Positions 25,430-33,980 are shown, counted from the first letter of the stretch. The stretch is DNA of 64,000 nt from Sphaerochaeta sp032144095 (GCF_032144095.1 NZ_JAVSNJ010000002.1:124001-188000), one strand, 5' to 3'. Translations and numbers: made by a program. The notes: generated by a model from the sequence alone, not told the origin.

Positions 25430-26314
25430 TTATTTCATTGCAGTCTTTTCGTATCCAGTAAGCATATACTTCTGGAAGAGGAAGAACAGGATGATCACAG
25501 GCAGGACTGCCATCACAGCCCCCGCCATGATCTCATGGTTGTTCATGGTATCGAGGCCGGCGAAGGTATTGCGAAGATGGACCAACCCGACGGTAAGTAC
25601 CCGCCTAGCTTCGTTCTTTGCAATGATCTTGGGCCAGAAATAGCTGTTCCACCCGTTGGTGAAAGTCACCAACGTTATGGTGATGAGCGTCGACTTGGTC
25701 ATGGGAACGAGGATCTTGCTGATGATCCCTAGCCTTCCCATCCCATCGATCTTGGCAGCCTCCACATAGCTGTCATCGACAGAGAGGAATGCCTGACGCA
25801 TCATGAAGATGTAGTACGGGGAAACAGCCTCAGGTAGGATGAGACCCAGAAACGTATCGGTAAGCTTCCAGTTTGCAAACATGATGTAGAGGGGAATGAA
25901 GGTTACCTGAAGGGGGATCATCAAGGCCCCAAGGACTATGACAAACAGCACATTCTTGCCCTTGAAGAAGCCTTTGGAAAACCCATAGCCTGCAAGGACA
26001 CCGGTAACCACCTGGCTGAACAGGATTCCGACTGTCATGACCGTCGTATTGAAATAGTACTTGCTGAAGTTGACCCGCTTGAAAACGTTCCGATAGTTCC
26101 CAAAATGCCACTCTCTTGGCCAGAATGTAGGGACACTGAGCAACACCTCCTGCTGAGACTTGAACGAGGTAATGAACATCCAATAGAGGGGAAAGAGCAT
26201 GACCAGAGTAACCATGATTGCAAGGACATACTGGATGGTAGTCTGAATACGCCTATGTGCAATCGCCTTGCGGTTCAAGGAAAGTGCCTGGTCGTTCTGT
26301 GAATTATACATCAT
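25430..26314 (-). CDS. ABC transporter permease (UgpE/MalG type), cassette 2
   Basis: A 294-residue permease with six predicted helices. The coupling loop SYVEAAKIDGMGRLGIISKILVP near residue 180 identifies the carbohydrate type, and VLTVGLVHLRN near 240 is the LPxGL equivalent. The start at 26314 has AGGAG eight bases upstream and overlaps the preceding permease gene by 11 bases. Similar to but clearly diverged from its counterpart in cassette 1. Confidence 0.88.
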   Translation of the reverse strand: MMYNSQNDQALSLNRKAIAHRRIQTTIQYVLAIMVTLVMLFPLYWMFITSFKSQQEVLLSVPTFWPREWHFGNYRNVFKRVNFSKYYFNTTVMTVGILFSQVVTGVLAGYGFSKGFFKGKNVLFVIVLGALMIPLQVTFIPLYIMFANWKLTDTFLGLILPEAVSPYYIFMMRQAFLSVDDSYVEAAKIDGMGRLGIISKILVPMTKSTLITITLVTFTNGWNSYFWPKIIAKNEARRVLTVGLVHLRNTFAGLDTMNNHEIMAGAVMAVLPVIILFFLFQKYMLTGYEKTAMK

Positions 26315-27206
26315 AGTTCACACTCCTGTTGGAAATCTTCATCGTGGCGGCAGTTATCGCAAGCAGCACAATGAAGAAGAATACTGCTACCGTCGAAGCA
26401 CGGTCCATCCTGAAATCTACCATGGCATACTTGTAGATCATGAACACTATCACTTCGGTTGAACGATACGGCCCACCGCTGGTCATGACATCTACCGACT
26501 GGAAGACCTTCATAGCAGAAATAAAGGTAGTGACGAACAAGAAGAGCGTTGTGGGGGAAAGCAGGGGAAGCGTGATCTTGGAAAACTGGGTCCACTTGCT
26601 GGCCCCGTCGATGGAGGCGGCCTCGTAGTAGGTAGTACTTATCCCCCGCATGGCAGCGAGGTATATCATCATGCCGTACCCAATGGTACGCCAGCCTGTA
26701 AGCAGAAGGATGGAAAAGAGGGCCCGGTTCTTGTCACCAAGCCAGTTGACCTTGGAACCGCCGATTTTGGTGAGAAAAAAATTGAGGATGCCGTTATCAG
26801 TATTCAATATCCAAAGGAATACTACTGCCGCCGATGACATGGCAATGTATTTGGGTAGAAATACCAGGGCACGCATCAGGGAGAAGGAACCGGCCATCCT
26901 GTTGAATATCATGGCAAGCATAAGGCCACCGACAATGGTCACAAACAGCTCGCCTAGGGTATAGAGGGTAGTCACCTTCAATGAATTCAAAAGATATTTG
27001 GTCCCAGAACCTTTGAATAGCCAGATCCAGTTCTTGAACCCGACATTCTGGTAGTTGTCATTGATGAGGTTCCAGTTGGTGAAACTGATCCTCACAACCT
27101 GGACCACGGGATAGTAGACAAACAAGGCAAGAAACAACAGTGCAGGAAGGACCGTTGCAAAGTCCCCTACTTGTTTTGAGGATCGTCTGGATAGCTGTAG
27201 CTTCAT
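26304..27206 (-). CDS. ABC transporter permease (UgpA/MalF type), cassette 2
   Basis: A 300-residue six-helix permease. The coupling loop TYYEAASIDGASKWTQFSKITLPLLSP is near residue 195. The gene follows the binding-protein gene after 77 bases that contain a strong hairpin, and is translationally coupled to the second permease. As in cassette 1 no ATPase is linked, so both cassettes probably share an ATPase encoded elsewhere (UgpC or MsmK type). Confidence 0.87.
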   Translation of the reverse strand: MKLQLSRRSSKQVGDFATVLPALLFLALFVYYPVVQVVRISFTNWNLINDNYQNVGFKNWIWLFKGSGTKYLLNSLKVTTLYTLGELFVTIVGGLMLAMIFNRMAGSFSLMRALVFLPKYIAMSSAAVVFLWILNTDNGILNFFLTKIGGSKVNWLGDKNRALFSILLLTGWRTIGYGMMIYLAAMRGISTTYYEAASIDGASKWTQFSKITLPLLSPTTLFLFVTTFISAMKVFQSVDVMTSGGPYRSTEVIVFMIYKYAMVDFRMDRASTVAVFFFIVLLAITAATMKISNRSVNYDV

Positions 27207-27244
27207 CTGATAGGATTCCTTTCAAAAGAGATAAACCACATAGT

Positions 27245-27268
27245 GCCGCCCGATAGGGATCGGGCGGC
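27245..27268 (-). promoter_or_regulatory. Intercistronic hairpin between binding protein and permease
   Basis: GCCGCCCGAT (27245-27254) and ATCGGGCGGC (27259-27268) form a perfect 10-base-pair GC-rich stem with a tetraloop, without a T-run. In many import operons such a hairpin protects the upstream binding-protein mRNA and so raises its yield over the permeases. That role is inferred. Confidence 0.6.
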
Positions 27269-27283
27269 AGCAAGAACAGTACG

Positions 27284-28606
27284 TTATTCTGAATCAGCAA
27301 GCACTTCGTTGATTTCCTGGGACATTGCCTTGAGCTGGGTATCAACATTGGAGTTCTCGATCATGATCTGGTCAAGATAGGCTCTCCAGATGGTCGAAAG
27401 CTGGTTCCAGCCAGCGTGCTGGATTCTTGGGTTGATCTCATCAAGATTGTCGAAGACAGCCTTGAAAGCAGGCTTTCTCTTGAGGAACTCTGCCCCCTCC
27501 TGTGAAGAAAGAACTGAGTTTCTGGTAGGAATGTATCCTGTTCCATCTGCCCACTTCATGTTCACATCCTTACCAACAAGGTACTGCAGGAATACCCATG
27601 CTGCGTTCTTCACAGCCTGGCTGTTCTTTGCAGGGATCAAAAGGACACTGCCTCCGATTTCGCTGATCTTGGTCTCCCCACCAGGAAGCCAAGCCATGCC
27701 AACCTCAAAATCCTTTACAAGGCTTTTGTACGTATTGTACAGGGAGCTGGTATGGATGACAGAGAAAGCTTTCTGGTCGATGAAGTTCTGCCTCATTACG
27801 GATGAAGCGCTGGTACCGGATGCCCAGTAGGTATAGCCCTTGTTGACCCAGTTCTGGAACTGCTTGGTTATGTCACTGGAAGCCTTTCCTCCAAGGTCAG
27901 TGGTCATCCTGTCATCATTGACAATCTTTACCCCATTGTTGAGGTAGAAGGTCTCAAAATACCACTGGTCCCAACCGGGGATGATGGTTGCCCAACGGGT
28001 GGTCTTTCCATCTGGTCCCTTCTTGGTTGCCTTGGCAAGGAAGCTCTCCATGTCGTTCAGCTTTGCTGGGATGACAATCCCTTCCTTATCAGCCATGGTC
28101 TTGTTGTAGTACATGACCTGGGTAGAAATGAGGAACGGAAGGGTTACCTGCTTGTCCTCGTAGGTGGTTGCAACAATGAGGCCTTCACCGAAGTCATCAA
28201 TGTCATAGCCTGTTGCCTTGATGTACGGGTTGAGGTCTTCACAAAGGCCACCCTTGCCATACTCGGCAACATACGGGGTATTTGCCACAGTGAGGGCTGG
28301 AAGGCCTGTACCTGCCGCATGGGCCGCAACCAGGGTCTCGTTGACAGTTGCATAGTTGCCAATGTACTTGGCATCGACTGTGATGAGTTTTTGTGATTGG
28401 TTGAACCCACCAACAATCTCATCAACCAAGGGCCAATACTGCTGTTCAAGGGCATGCCACCATTCGATGGTTATGGGTTCAGTCACCTCATAAGAAATCT
28501 TAGGTGCATCAGCAGTCGGAGCCTTTGCCTTTTCACCGGCTCCACCGGCGAACAGCATAGAACAGACCACAAGAAGAGATAGGATGAGCATTACGCTTTT
28601 TTTCAT
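27284..28606 (-). CDS. Extracellular solute-binding protein (UgpB-like), cassette 2
   Basis: A 440-residue exported binding protein. The signal peptide ends in LFAGGAGEK near residue 20. The mature protein has TIEWWHALEQQYWPLVDEIV, close to the UgpB pattern around the ligand pocket, and the hinge segment GLPALTVANTPYVAEYGKGG. It has more of the UgpB pattern (the WWHA segment) than the cassette 1 protein, so glycerol-3-phosphate or glycerophosphodiesters are a good guess. First gene of the cassette, with GGAGG before the ATG; promoter and operator candidates lie in 28644-28747. Confidence 0.88.
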   Translation of the reverse strand: MKKSVMLILSLLVVCSMLFAGGAGEKAKAPTADAPKISYEVTEPITIEWWHALEQQYWPLVDEIVGGFNQSQKLITVDAKYIGNYATVNETLVAAHAAGTGLPALTVANTPYVAEYGKGGLCEDLNPYIKATGYDIDDFGEGLIVATTYEDKQVTLPFLISTQVMYYNKTMADKEGIVIPAKLNDMESFLAKATKKGPDGKTTRWATIIPGWDQWYFETFYLNNGVKIVNDDRMTTDLGGKASSDITKQFQNWVNKGYTYWASGTSASSVMRQNFIDQKAFSVIHTSSLYNTYKSLVKDFEVGMAWLPGGETKISEIGGSVLLIPAKNSQAVKNAAWVFLQYLVGKDVNMKWADGTGYIPTRNSVLSSQEGAEFLKRKPAFKAVFDNLDEINPRIQHAGWNQLSTIWRAYLDQIMIENSNVDTQLKAMSQEINEVLADSE

Positions 28607-28643
28607 TAATCAACCTCCATTTTTTGTTGATAATCCACCTATT

Positions 28644-28672
28644 AGTCTAGGTCCACTCCCCTTATAAGTCAA
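28644..28672 (-). promoter_or_regulatory. Possible promoter of cassette 2
   Basis: On the minus strand TTGACT (28667-28672) is followed after 17 bases by TAGACT (28644-28649), four of six matches at -10. Start would be near 28637, about 30 bases before the binding-protein gene. Confidence 0.4.
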
Positions 28673-28727
28673 ATTGAATTTAAATAATGGGTGAAAAATT
28701 GATGAGAAAACTGGTAATTCGCACAAA

Positions 28728-28747
28728 TTAATTCAACAAAATTAAGC
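28728..28747 (-). promoter_or_regulatory. Repeat related to the cassette 1 operator
   Basis: The minus strand reads GCTTAATTTTG (28747-28737) followed by TTGAATTAA. The first 11 bases are identical to those upstream of cassette 1 and have the same orientation to the genes; the second half is a degenerate repeat. Common regulation of the two cassettes is the simplest explanation. Confidence 0.4.
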
Positions 28748-28774
28748 AAAAGCACAATTAGTCACCATTAGCGT

Positions 28775-29392
28775 TCATATATCATGCAATTCTTCAGATC
28801 GCGCATAGGCTACGCGCACAAACAGGGAGGAGAGGACAACCACAAACCCATAGCCGAAAACTACCGTAAGGGGAAAGAGGTAGACCAGCCAAAAAAACAG
28901 CACATTGAGCACCAGCAGGGTAAGGGATATGGGCAAACCACCTATACCCAGGACAAACGCTTTTCTCAGGAGCTGGGTATTTTTCAGGGTCCCCTTGGAT
29001 AGCAAAGCAAAGATATGGAGGAACACCATTGCCAGGATGATTGCCACCGCCACGATCATAAAAAACATCATTTTGGAAAATAACGTGGTACCTGTCGAAG
29101 CCAGATAGGCATCGAAAAAAAGGAAGCCACTGATGACCAGCATGCCCAACCAGAGGATGGTTGCTTGCACAAAGTGCTGCCTGAATGAGGAAAACAGGGT
29201 TTTTCCGATATACCCCTCACGATTTTCTGCCACTGAGAAAGCGTAGGAGTACAAGGCAGTGGTGCTGGCACCGATGGTGACAATCGGCAAACTCAACAAA
29301 AACCAGAGAAGCCCGGCATAGGCAATAGAGAAAATACGGTTCAAAAATGACCAAAAACTGTTTTCCGGGTCGAATAGAGAGGTTTTGGACAT
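28775..29392 (-). CDS. DUF624 (YesL-like) membrane protein
   Basis: A 205-residue membrane protein with five or so hydrophobic helices. The N-terminal part (NSFWSFLNRIFSIAYAGLLWFLLSLPIVTIGASTTALYSY) is characteristic of DUF624/YesL, a family often found beside sugar ABC importers. Its molecular function is unknown. It precedes cassette 2 on the same strand, separated by 168 bases with the promoter and operator candidates, and is divergent from the next gene. Confidence 0.75.
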   Translation of the reverse strand: MSKTSLFDPENSFWSFLNRIFSIAYAGLLWFLLSLPIVTIGASTTALYSYAFSVAENREGYIGKTLFSSFRQHFVQATILWLGMLVISGFLFFDAYLASTGTTLFSKMMFFMIVAVAIILAMVFLHIFALLSKGTLKNTQLLRKAFVLGIGGLPISLTLLVLNVLFFWLVYLFPLTVVFGYGFVVVLSSLFVRVAYARSEELHDI

Positions 29393-29466
29393 GGAAATGG
29401 CTCCTCTTGCTTTCAGTTCTATCTACTTGAGTGTATCATAGTGTCTTTGTAAGGGGTATGGAAACC

Positions 29467-30117
29467 ATGGATTGGAAAACTGAGAAAGACAAATTACAAG
29501 CCATGACATTAAGGCAAAAGGTCGGGTATCTCACTACCTACTACCGCTGGCCTGCACTATTTCTCACAGCTGCCTTGCTGCTTGTCCTCTATCTTGGGGA
29601 TGTAGTGCACCAGAGCACAAGGACCTTTGTGTTGCAGGGCTTTGTGGCAAATGATGACGAACAACTTTTCGATGAAAAACTTGTAACCACCGAATTCAGT
29701 GCATACCTAGGGCTTGGAAAGAATGAGGCGGTTGTCTTTGATGACTCGCTCTATGTCAACCTGGAGAGTGCAGATCACTACATAGAGGCAAGTATGGCCA
29801 AGATCTATGCATACATGGCTACCAAGGAACTTGACCTCCTCATCGGCCCTGAATTTGTGGTCGACCACTACCTCTCTGCCCTTCCCATGCGTGACTTCAC
29901 TTCCTTGCAGGATCCCAATAACAGGGCTTTGTTCTCGGCACTGGAACCACACCTACACACCAGCCTTTCGTTTGATGGAGTGGAGGGTTTGTACAAGCTT
30001 GACCTACAGTTTACCCGTTTCAAAGGAAAAACCCCTCTCTTTATGGTTATTCCAAAGACAAGCCCACATCCTGCCATGGTCCTTGCATTCCTTGAGTTTG
30101 CACAGATGAAAAAATAA
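29467..30117 (+). CDS. Single-span membrane protein, unrecognised
   Basis: A protein of about 216 residues with a cytoplasmic basic N-terminus (MDWKTEKDKL), one membrane helix (WPALFLTAALLLVLYLGDVV, roughly residues 29-48) and an extracytoplasmic domain of about 165 residues. I do not recognise the family; proteins with this plan often occur next to DUF624 genes, and this one is divergent from such a gene. The ATG at 29467 is chosen because AAGGGG lies ten bases upstream; an ATG at 29458 is only one base from it and another at 29431 has no ribosome-binding site. Confidence 0.6.
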   Translation: MDWKTEKDKLQAMTLRQKVGYLTTYYRWPALFLTAALLLVLYLGDVVHQSTRTFVLQGFVANDDEQLFDEKLVTTEFSAYLGLGKNEAVVFDDSLYVNLESADHYIEASMAKIYAYMATKELDLLIGPEFVVDHYLSALPMRDFTSLQDPNNRALFSALEPHLHTSLSFDGVEGLYKLDLQFTRFKGKTPLFMVIPKTSPHPAMVLAFLEFAQMKK

Positions 30118-30129
30118 AGTATTGGTTCC

Positions 30130-30158
30130 AAAAAAGAAAAAACGGCCTTTCAGCCGCT
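30130..30158 (-). terminator. Strong terminator ending the long minus-strand run
   Basis: On the minus strand a seven-pair stem (AGCGGCT with GGCCGTT, including G-T pairs; 30141-30158) closed by a GAAA loop is followed by TTTTTTCTTTTTT. It lies just after the phosphoribosyltransferase stop codon. It also stands just after the convergent gene ending at 30117 and may serve both. Confidence 0.85.
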
Positions 30159-30168
30159 CCTCTTTACG

Positions 30169-30792
30169 TTATTGAACATTATCCCCTCGAACCTCATGCA
30201 AGATCTGCCTTACTTCAGGGTCGGTGAACTGTGTGTCGATCTCATCTGAGGTAAGACCTAGGAACTCATGGCAGTTATAATGTATCCACTGCTCCTGGTC
30301 TGCACTATGCAGCACATGCTTGCGACAGTAGTAGTCAGGCTGGATCGGCAAAGGTTCCTCTTCCTTGTAGAGTGGTACCTTGTAGTCATAGACAGCAATC
30401 TTCAGGTCTTCACGGGGAATGCCCTTGTGCATGATTACCTCTGCTAGGGCATTTACCGTCTTGCCCGTGTCAAAGATATCATCGACGACTAGGATTCTGT
30501 CACCGGTTCTCAAATGTTCGGGAGAGTATGTCCAGCCATCGACCATGACATTGGTCTGGCTTCTGAGATACCCATAGGAACGGGCTACCACTGCAGCATA
30601 GAAGACAGGACGGCCTTTCTCACGAATTCGTACCATCTTGTAGTATTCGCTGAACACATTTGCCATATAGGCTCCGCCCCGTAGGGAGGCATAGATGATA
30701 TCTGGAATAAAATGGTCCTCAACATACATCTTATGAGCTAGTTTCAGGGCGCTGTCTCGAATTGTGTCTCCGGAAATGAACTCTTTTATCAC
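30169..30792 (-). CDS. Purine-type phosphoribosyltransferase
   Basis: An enzyme of about 207 residues that would join phosphoribosyl pyrophosphate to a base. The PRPP-binding loop is ILVVDDIFDTGKTVNALAEV near residue 103, and YASLRGGAYMA near 34 is the pyrophosphate loop. The C-terminal half is longer than in plain hypoxanthine transferases and has HxxxC segments (CRKHVLHS, HYNCHEF). Hypoxanthine or xanthine are possible substrates; this cannot be decided by eye. The frame is open up to a GTG at 30807, directly after the map stop, but the GTG at 30792 is preferred because AGGAGA sits six bases before it. Confidence 0.8.
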   Translation of the reverse strand: MIKEFISGDTIRDSALKLAHKMYVEDHFIPDIIYASLRGGAYMANVFSEYYKMVRIREKGRPVFYAAVVARSYGYLRSQTNVMVDGWTYSPEHLRTGDRILVVDDIFDTGKTVNALAEVIMHKGIPREDLKIAVYDYKVPLYKEEEPLPIQPDYYCRKHVLHSADQEQWIHYNCHEFLGLTSDEIDTQFTDPEVRQILHEVRGDNVQ

Positions 30793-30807
30793 CTTTGGTC
30801 TCCTCAC

Positions 30808-31566
30808 CTATGCTTCTACCGTCAAGATTTCCAAACCATCTTTCGTCAGGGCAATGGTATCCTCAAAATGGGCGGAAGGCTTGCCGTCGGAAGTTACTAC
30901 TGTCCAGCCGTTCTCCATAGTCTTTGTGCTCTTCGTCCCCAGGTTAATCATGGGTTCAATGGCCAAGACCATCCCCTCCCGTATCCTGGGATTTGGCATG
31001 TATGCACTGACATAGTTTGGGATGGAAGGCTCCTCATGCACGGCAAGCCCTACCCCGTGCCCGCAGTAATCGCGCACAACGCCATATCCAAAAGAGTTTG
31101 CAAGCTTGTAGACTGCTGCACTGATGTCCTGGATGCGGGCGCCCTTCTTTCCTGCAGCCTCTATCCCCAAGGAGAGACAGCGCTGGGTAACAGAACAGAG
31201 CTTCTCCCAATCGGGATTTGTCGTGCCAACGATGAAGGTCCGTGCCATGTCAGAAAAATGGCCGTTCATGTTTATGCCAAGGTCAACATCGATCAGATCC
31301 CCTTCCTTGATGATCCGCTGCTTGGAGGGAATACCATGGATGACCTCCTCGTTTATGGAAATACACGCTGTAGCAGGGAAGCCTTCATAATCAAGAAATG
31401 CAGGCTTGACCTTGTGCCTGACCATAAAGTCATAGCAGAACTGGTCAATATCAAAGGTGGACATACCAGGAGCAATAAACGAGGGAAGCTGGTTCATCAA
31501 ACGTGCTGTCAGGTGACATGCTTCGCGTATCACCGCTATCTGTTCAGTTGTCTTCAGTCTTATCAT
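30808..31566 (-). CDS. map: Methionine aminopeptidase, type I
   Basis: A 252-residue metallopeptidase that removes the initiator methionine from nascent proteins. The metal ligands and catalytic histidine are present: VIHGIPS (near residue 77), DVDLG and FSDMAR (acidic pair near 95 and 106), CGHGVG (near 167), IEPM (near 202) and HFEDTI (near 233). The start overlaps the nusB end by 23 bases, with GGAGGG upstream, so translation is coupled to nusB. Confidence 0.95.
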   Translation of the reverse strand: MIRLKTTEQIAVIREACHLTARLMNQLPSFIAPGMSTFDIDQFCYDFMVRHKVKPAFLDYEGFPATACISINEEVIHGIPSKQRIIKEGDLIDVDLGINMNGHFSDMARTFIVGTTNPDWEKLCSVTQRCLSLGIEAAGKKGARIQDISAAVYKLANSFGYGVVRDYCGHGVGLAVHEEPSIPNYVSAYMPNPRIREGMVLAIEPMINLGTKSTKTMENGWTVVTSDGKPSAHFEDTIALTKDGLEILTVEA

Positions 31567-32005
31567 AGGTAGCTTTCCCTCCTAAGGGAAACAGTTGCTT
31601 TTGCATCGTATCAAGCATACCGTTAATGAACTTGTAGTTAACTTCCGTTGAAAAATCCTGGGAAAGCTTAACTGCCTCATCGATTATGATATGGGGGTGT
31701 ATATCCCCATACAGGAGGCAAAACACGCTCATACGAAGGACATTCCTGTCAACGATATCGATACGGTCCAGAGGGCGGTTCAAGGAGAATTTTGAAATGA
31801 GCTCATCAACCTGGGCAAGGTTCTCGATGGTCCCCTGCACAAGGTACTGACCATAGATCTTTACCTCTTCCTCAAGTTCGGCATATTCGGCATCGGTGGT
31901 ACCGCTGAAAATCCTAGGGATGTCCTCTTTGGTCAAGACATTGTTGAAATCCATGGCGTAGAGCGTCTGTAGTGCAAGTTCCCTTGCTTTGTGTCTTGTT
32001 TTCAT
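31544..32005 (-). CDS. nusB: Transcription antitermination factor NusB
   Basis: A 153-residue all-helical protein that helps antitermination at rRNA operons with NusE and NusG. It starts with the typical RHKARELALQTLYAMDF and ends with a helix containing DEAVKLSQDFSTEVNYKFINGMLD, both hallmarks of NusB. Begins four bases after the parvulin stop codon. Length is normal for the family. Confidence 0.94.
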   Translation of the reverse strand: MKTRHKARELALQTLYAMDFNNVLTKEDIPRIFSGTTDAEYAELEEEVKIYGQYLVQGTIENLAQVDELISKFSLNRPLDRIDIVDRNVLRMSVFCLLYGDIHPHIIIDEAVKLSQDFSTEVNYKFINGMLDTMQKQLFPLGGKATYDKTEDN

Positions 32006-32009
32006 AGGG

Positions 32010-33059
32010 TTATTTCTTGTACAGGATGTTTACAGTCGCACTCTTGCGCAGATCATCAACCAAAGCGTTGATGGCGCCATAGTACACTTCCTGTTGTTTT
32101 ACTCCTGTAAGTTGGGATTGTATGTAATCATGGATGGTGCTGGTGGTATTTGGGTTGATCTGGTCGGTAAGGCCCAGGATCTTCGTTTCGTTGTAGGCAA
32201 GGATCTTCAGGATGTGGTAGCCGGTATTGGATGTCACTACAGAGCTGGTATCGCCTACCTCGGTGGTAAAGGCCACATCAAAGAAGGTCTCTCCAAGGCC
32301 TGCCATCGCTTCAGTGTTGTCCATGGTAAGCCAGCCGATATCACCAGCCTTCATCTTGCTCTGGTCATCCTTGGAATATTGTACTACGGCCTTCTCAAAG
32401 GTAAGGGACCCACTCTTCAGCTGCTGAGCAACAGTTTCCAGAAGTGCCTTGTTATCACTGTTTGTTTTCTCATCATCGGTGAAAGGGATGAAGATGTGGC
32501 TGAGCTTGACAGTCTCTGGGCTGACAAACTGGGTCTTGTTCTTCCGGTAGTAGGAGGCTATGTCTGTCTCAGAGATGGTTATTGGCTTGTTCAGGTCAGC
32601 AGCCTTCTTCATCCGTACATAGGTGTCGACCATCAGCTGCTCGCCGATCATCTTCCTGTAGGCATCCACTGTGCCGAAATTGGAGTTGATGACCTTTGCA
32701 AATTCCTCATCTGTCAGTTTCTGGCCATAGGAGGATTCAATATTGGCCTTCTGTGAAGCATATGCCTGGTCGATCATGGCATCGGTGACCTTGACGCCAT
32801 CTCGTGCTGCACCCTGGCGGTAGAGTTCGTTGTTGATCAAGAGATTGAGAACCTGCAAAGGGTCTACTGTAGCAGGGTCGGTTCCGCTCTTTACGGCACT
32901 GTCCTGGTATTTCTTGACCTCAGTCTCAAGTTCAGCCACGGTGATGGGAGTTGTCTTGGTAAGGCGGACTGTTGCAGCAGGAGCCCCGATGGCTGCAGCA
33001 AAAAGGGTCGAGGCTGAAATCAGGGAAAAACAAATTGCCAGCACTAAAAATCGTTTCAT
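32010..33059 (-). CDS. Periplasmic parvulin-type peptidyl-prolyl isomerase (SurA/PrsA-like)
   Basis: A 349-residue exported chaperone-isomerase. A signal peptide (to about LFAA) leads into a helical SurA_N-like domain with a QNVA-type core of basic and acidic helices, then a parvulin domain at about residues 175-300: ETVKLSHIFIPFTDDE, a KSGSLTFEKAVVQYSKD segment and GDIGWLTMDN with the conserved GW and FxxAF (FFDVAF), ending GYHILKIL. It probably helps fold outer-membrane proteins such as the LptD encoded nearby. AGGAG precedes the ATG. Confidence 0.88.
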   Translation of the reverse strand: MKRFLVLAICFSLISASTLFAAAIGAPAATVRLTKTTPITVAELETEVKKYQDSAVKSGTDPATVDPLQVLNLLINNELYRQGAARDGVKVTDAMIDQAYASQKANIESSYGQKLTDEEFAKVINSNFGTVDAYRKMIGEQLMVDTYVRMKKAADLNKPITISETDIASYYRKNKTQFVSPETVKLSHIFIPFTDDEKTNSDNKALLETVAQQLKSGSLTFEKAVVQYSKDDQSKMKAGDIGWLTMDNTEAMAGLGETFFDVAFTTEVGDTSSVVTSNTGYHILKILAYNETKILGLTDQINPNTTSTIHDYIQSQLTGVKQQEVYYGAINALVDDLRKSATVNILYKK

Positions 33060-33123
33060 GCATTTCTCCTAGTGAATACTTGGGTCAAGAGTACAAAAAA
33101 GTGGTAAGCAAGTCAAATGGAAA

Positions 33124-33537
33124 TCAAATTTGCAGGTGTTTTCCAACGGCCCTTCCATAGTCGGCCTTGGTGATGATCTCGCTCTTCTTCAAGAAGAGCC
33201 CTTCCTGCTCCATTGTCCTCATCAAAGCCTGCAACGTCTTCATCGAACGGACTCCGCCCTTGGTTATAAAACCCATACAGCGAAGGCCGGATACAGAACC
33301 TGAGCTTTTCAGAAAATTGGAGACGGCGGAGGGGATTTTCCCACCAAAGAAGGTAGTGGCTTCAGTGCCGATGACAAGATAGTCATAGAAAGATACTTTC
33401 TTACCCTGTTCGAGACTCATATCAAGCAGGTCAACCATGTGACCCTGGGAGGAAATCCCTTCTGCCAATGCTTTTGCAATGAGCTTGATCCGATCATTAT
33501 CCTTGGAGGAAGAAGCGTACAATACACAAACTTTCAT
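33124..33537 (-). CDS. Flavodoxin-like protein
   Basis: A 137-residue protein with the flavodoxin Rossmann-type order: VCVLYASSSKDNDRIKLIAKALAEG at the N-terminus (phosphate loop SSSKDN, atypical of TxTGNT), DYLVIGTEATTFFGGKIPSAVSNFL near residue 52 and MGFITKGG near 90. The FMN-phosphate loop is altered, so flavin binding is uncertain. GGGGA precedes the ATG. It lies between secG and the parvulin gene; a redox role is inferred from fold only. Confidence 0.6.
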   Translation of the reverse strand: MKVCVLYASSSKDNDRIKLIAKALAEGISSQGHMVDLLDMSLEQGKKVSFYDYLVIGTEATTFFGGKIPSAVSNFLKSSGSVSGLRCMGFITKGGVRSMKTLQALMRTMEQEGLFLKKSEIITKADYGRAVGKHLQI

Positions 33538-33559
33538 ATGAAATCCCCTATAACAGATA

Positions 33560-33582
33560 CCGACCGCACAGAATGCGGCCGG
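33560..33582 (-). terminator. Hairpin after secG
   Basis: CCGGCCGCA and TGCGGTCGG on the minus strand pair over nine positions with a 5-base loop. One pair is G-U on this strand and a mismatch on the other, which supports function in minus-strand RNA. No T-run follows, so it may be an attenuator or stability element. Confidence 0.45.
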
Positions 33583-33611
33583 CAGTCAAATAACTAATGG
33601 CATCTACCGAC

Positions 33612-33962
33612 CTAGTTGGTTGCGGCAGGAGCTTGGACTGGAGTAGCAGGTGCTTCAGAGTTCACCCACCAGTCAGTGGACTGCTGAACCTGTTCAGTGG
33701 TTACTGAGTCGAGCAGTTTGTCTTGAGACGGGCTCTTGTTGACAAAGGCTACAACCAGAGCAAGAATCATGAACACCACAGCCAGCGTAGCAGTTGCTTT
33801 GGTTACGACACTGCTTGCATGAGATCCGAAAGCAGTATTGCTACCACCACCGAAGATGCCGCCCAATCCTTCGCTTTGCTCATCCTGTACAGCTACAAGG
33901 AAAATCAAAAGGAGACTGACGATCACGAATAGTACCAACAAAATTACGCTCAAAACACCCAT
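33612..33962 (-). CDS. secG: Preprotein translocase subunit SecG
   Basis: A 116-residue membrane protein of the SecYEG channel. It shows two hydrophobic helices (about 3-26 and 58-80) joined by a loop with QDEQSEGLGGIFGGGSNTAFG, the classic SecG signature. The C-terminal tail, rich in Ala, Thr and Pro, is longer than in E. coli. GGAG precedes the ATG. It is 18 bases downstream of the pgk-tpi stop codon, the position seen beside tpi in many bacteria. Confidence 0.93.
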   Translation of the reverse strand: MGVLSVILLVLFVIVSLLLIFLVAVQDEQSEGLGGIFGGGSNTAFGSHASSVVTKATATLAVVFMILALVVAFVNKSPSQDKLLDSVTTEQVQQSTDWWVNSEAPATPVQAPAATN

Positions 33963-33980
33963 TTCACTACTCCGGTTATG

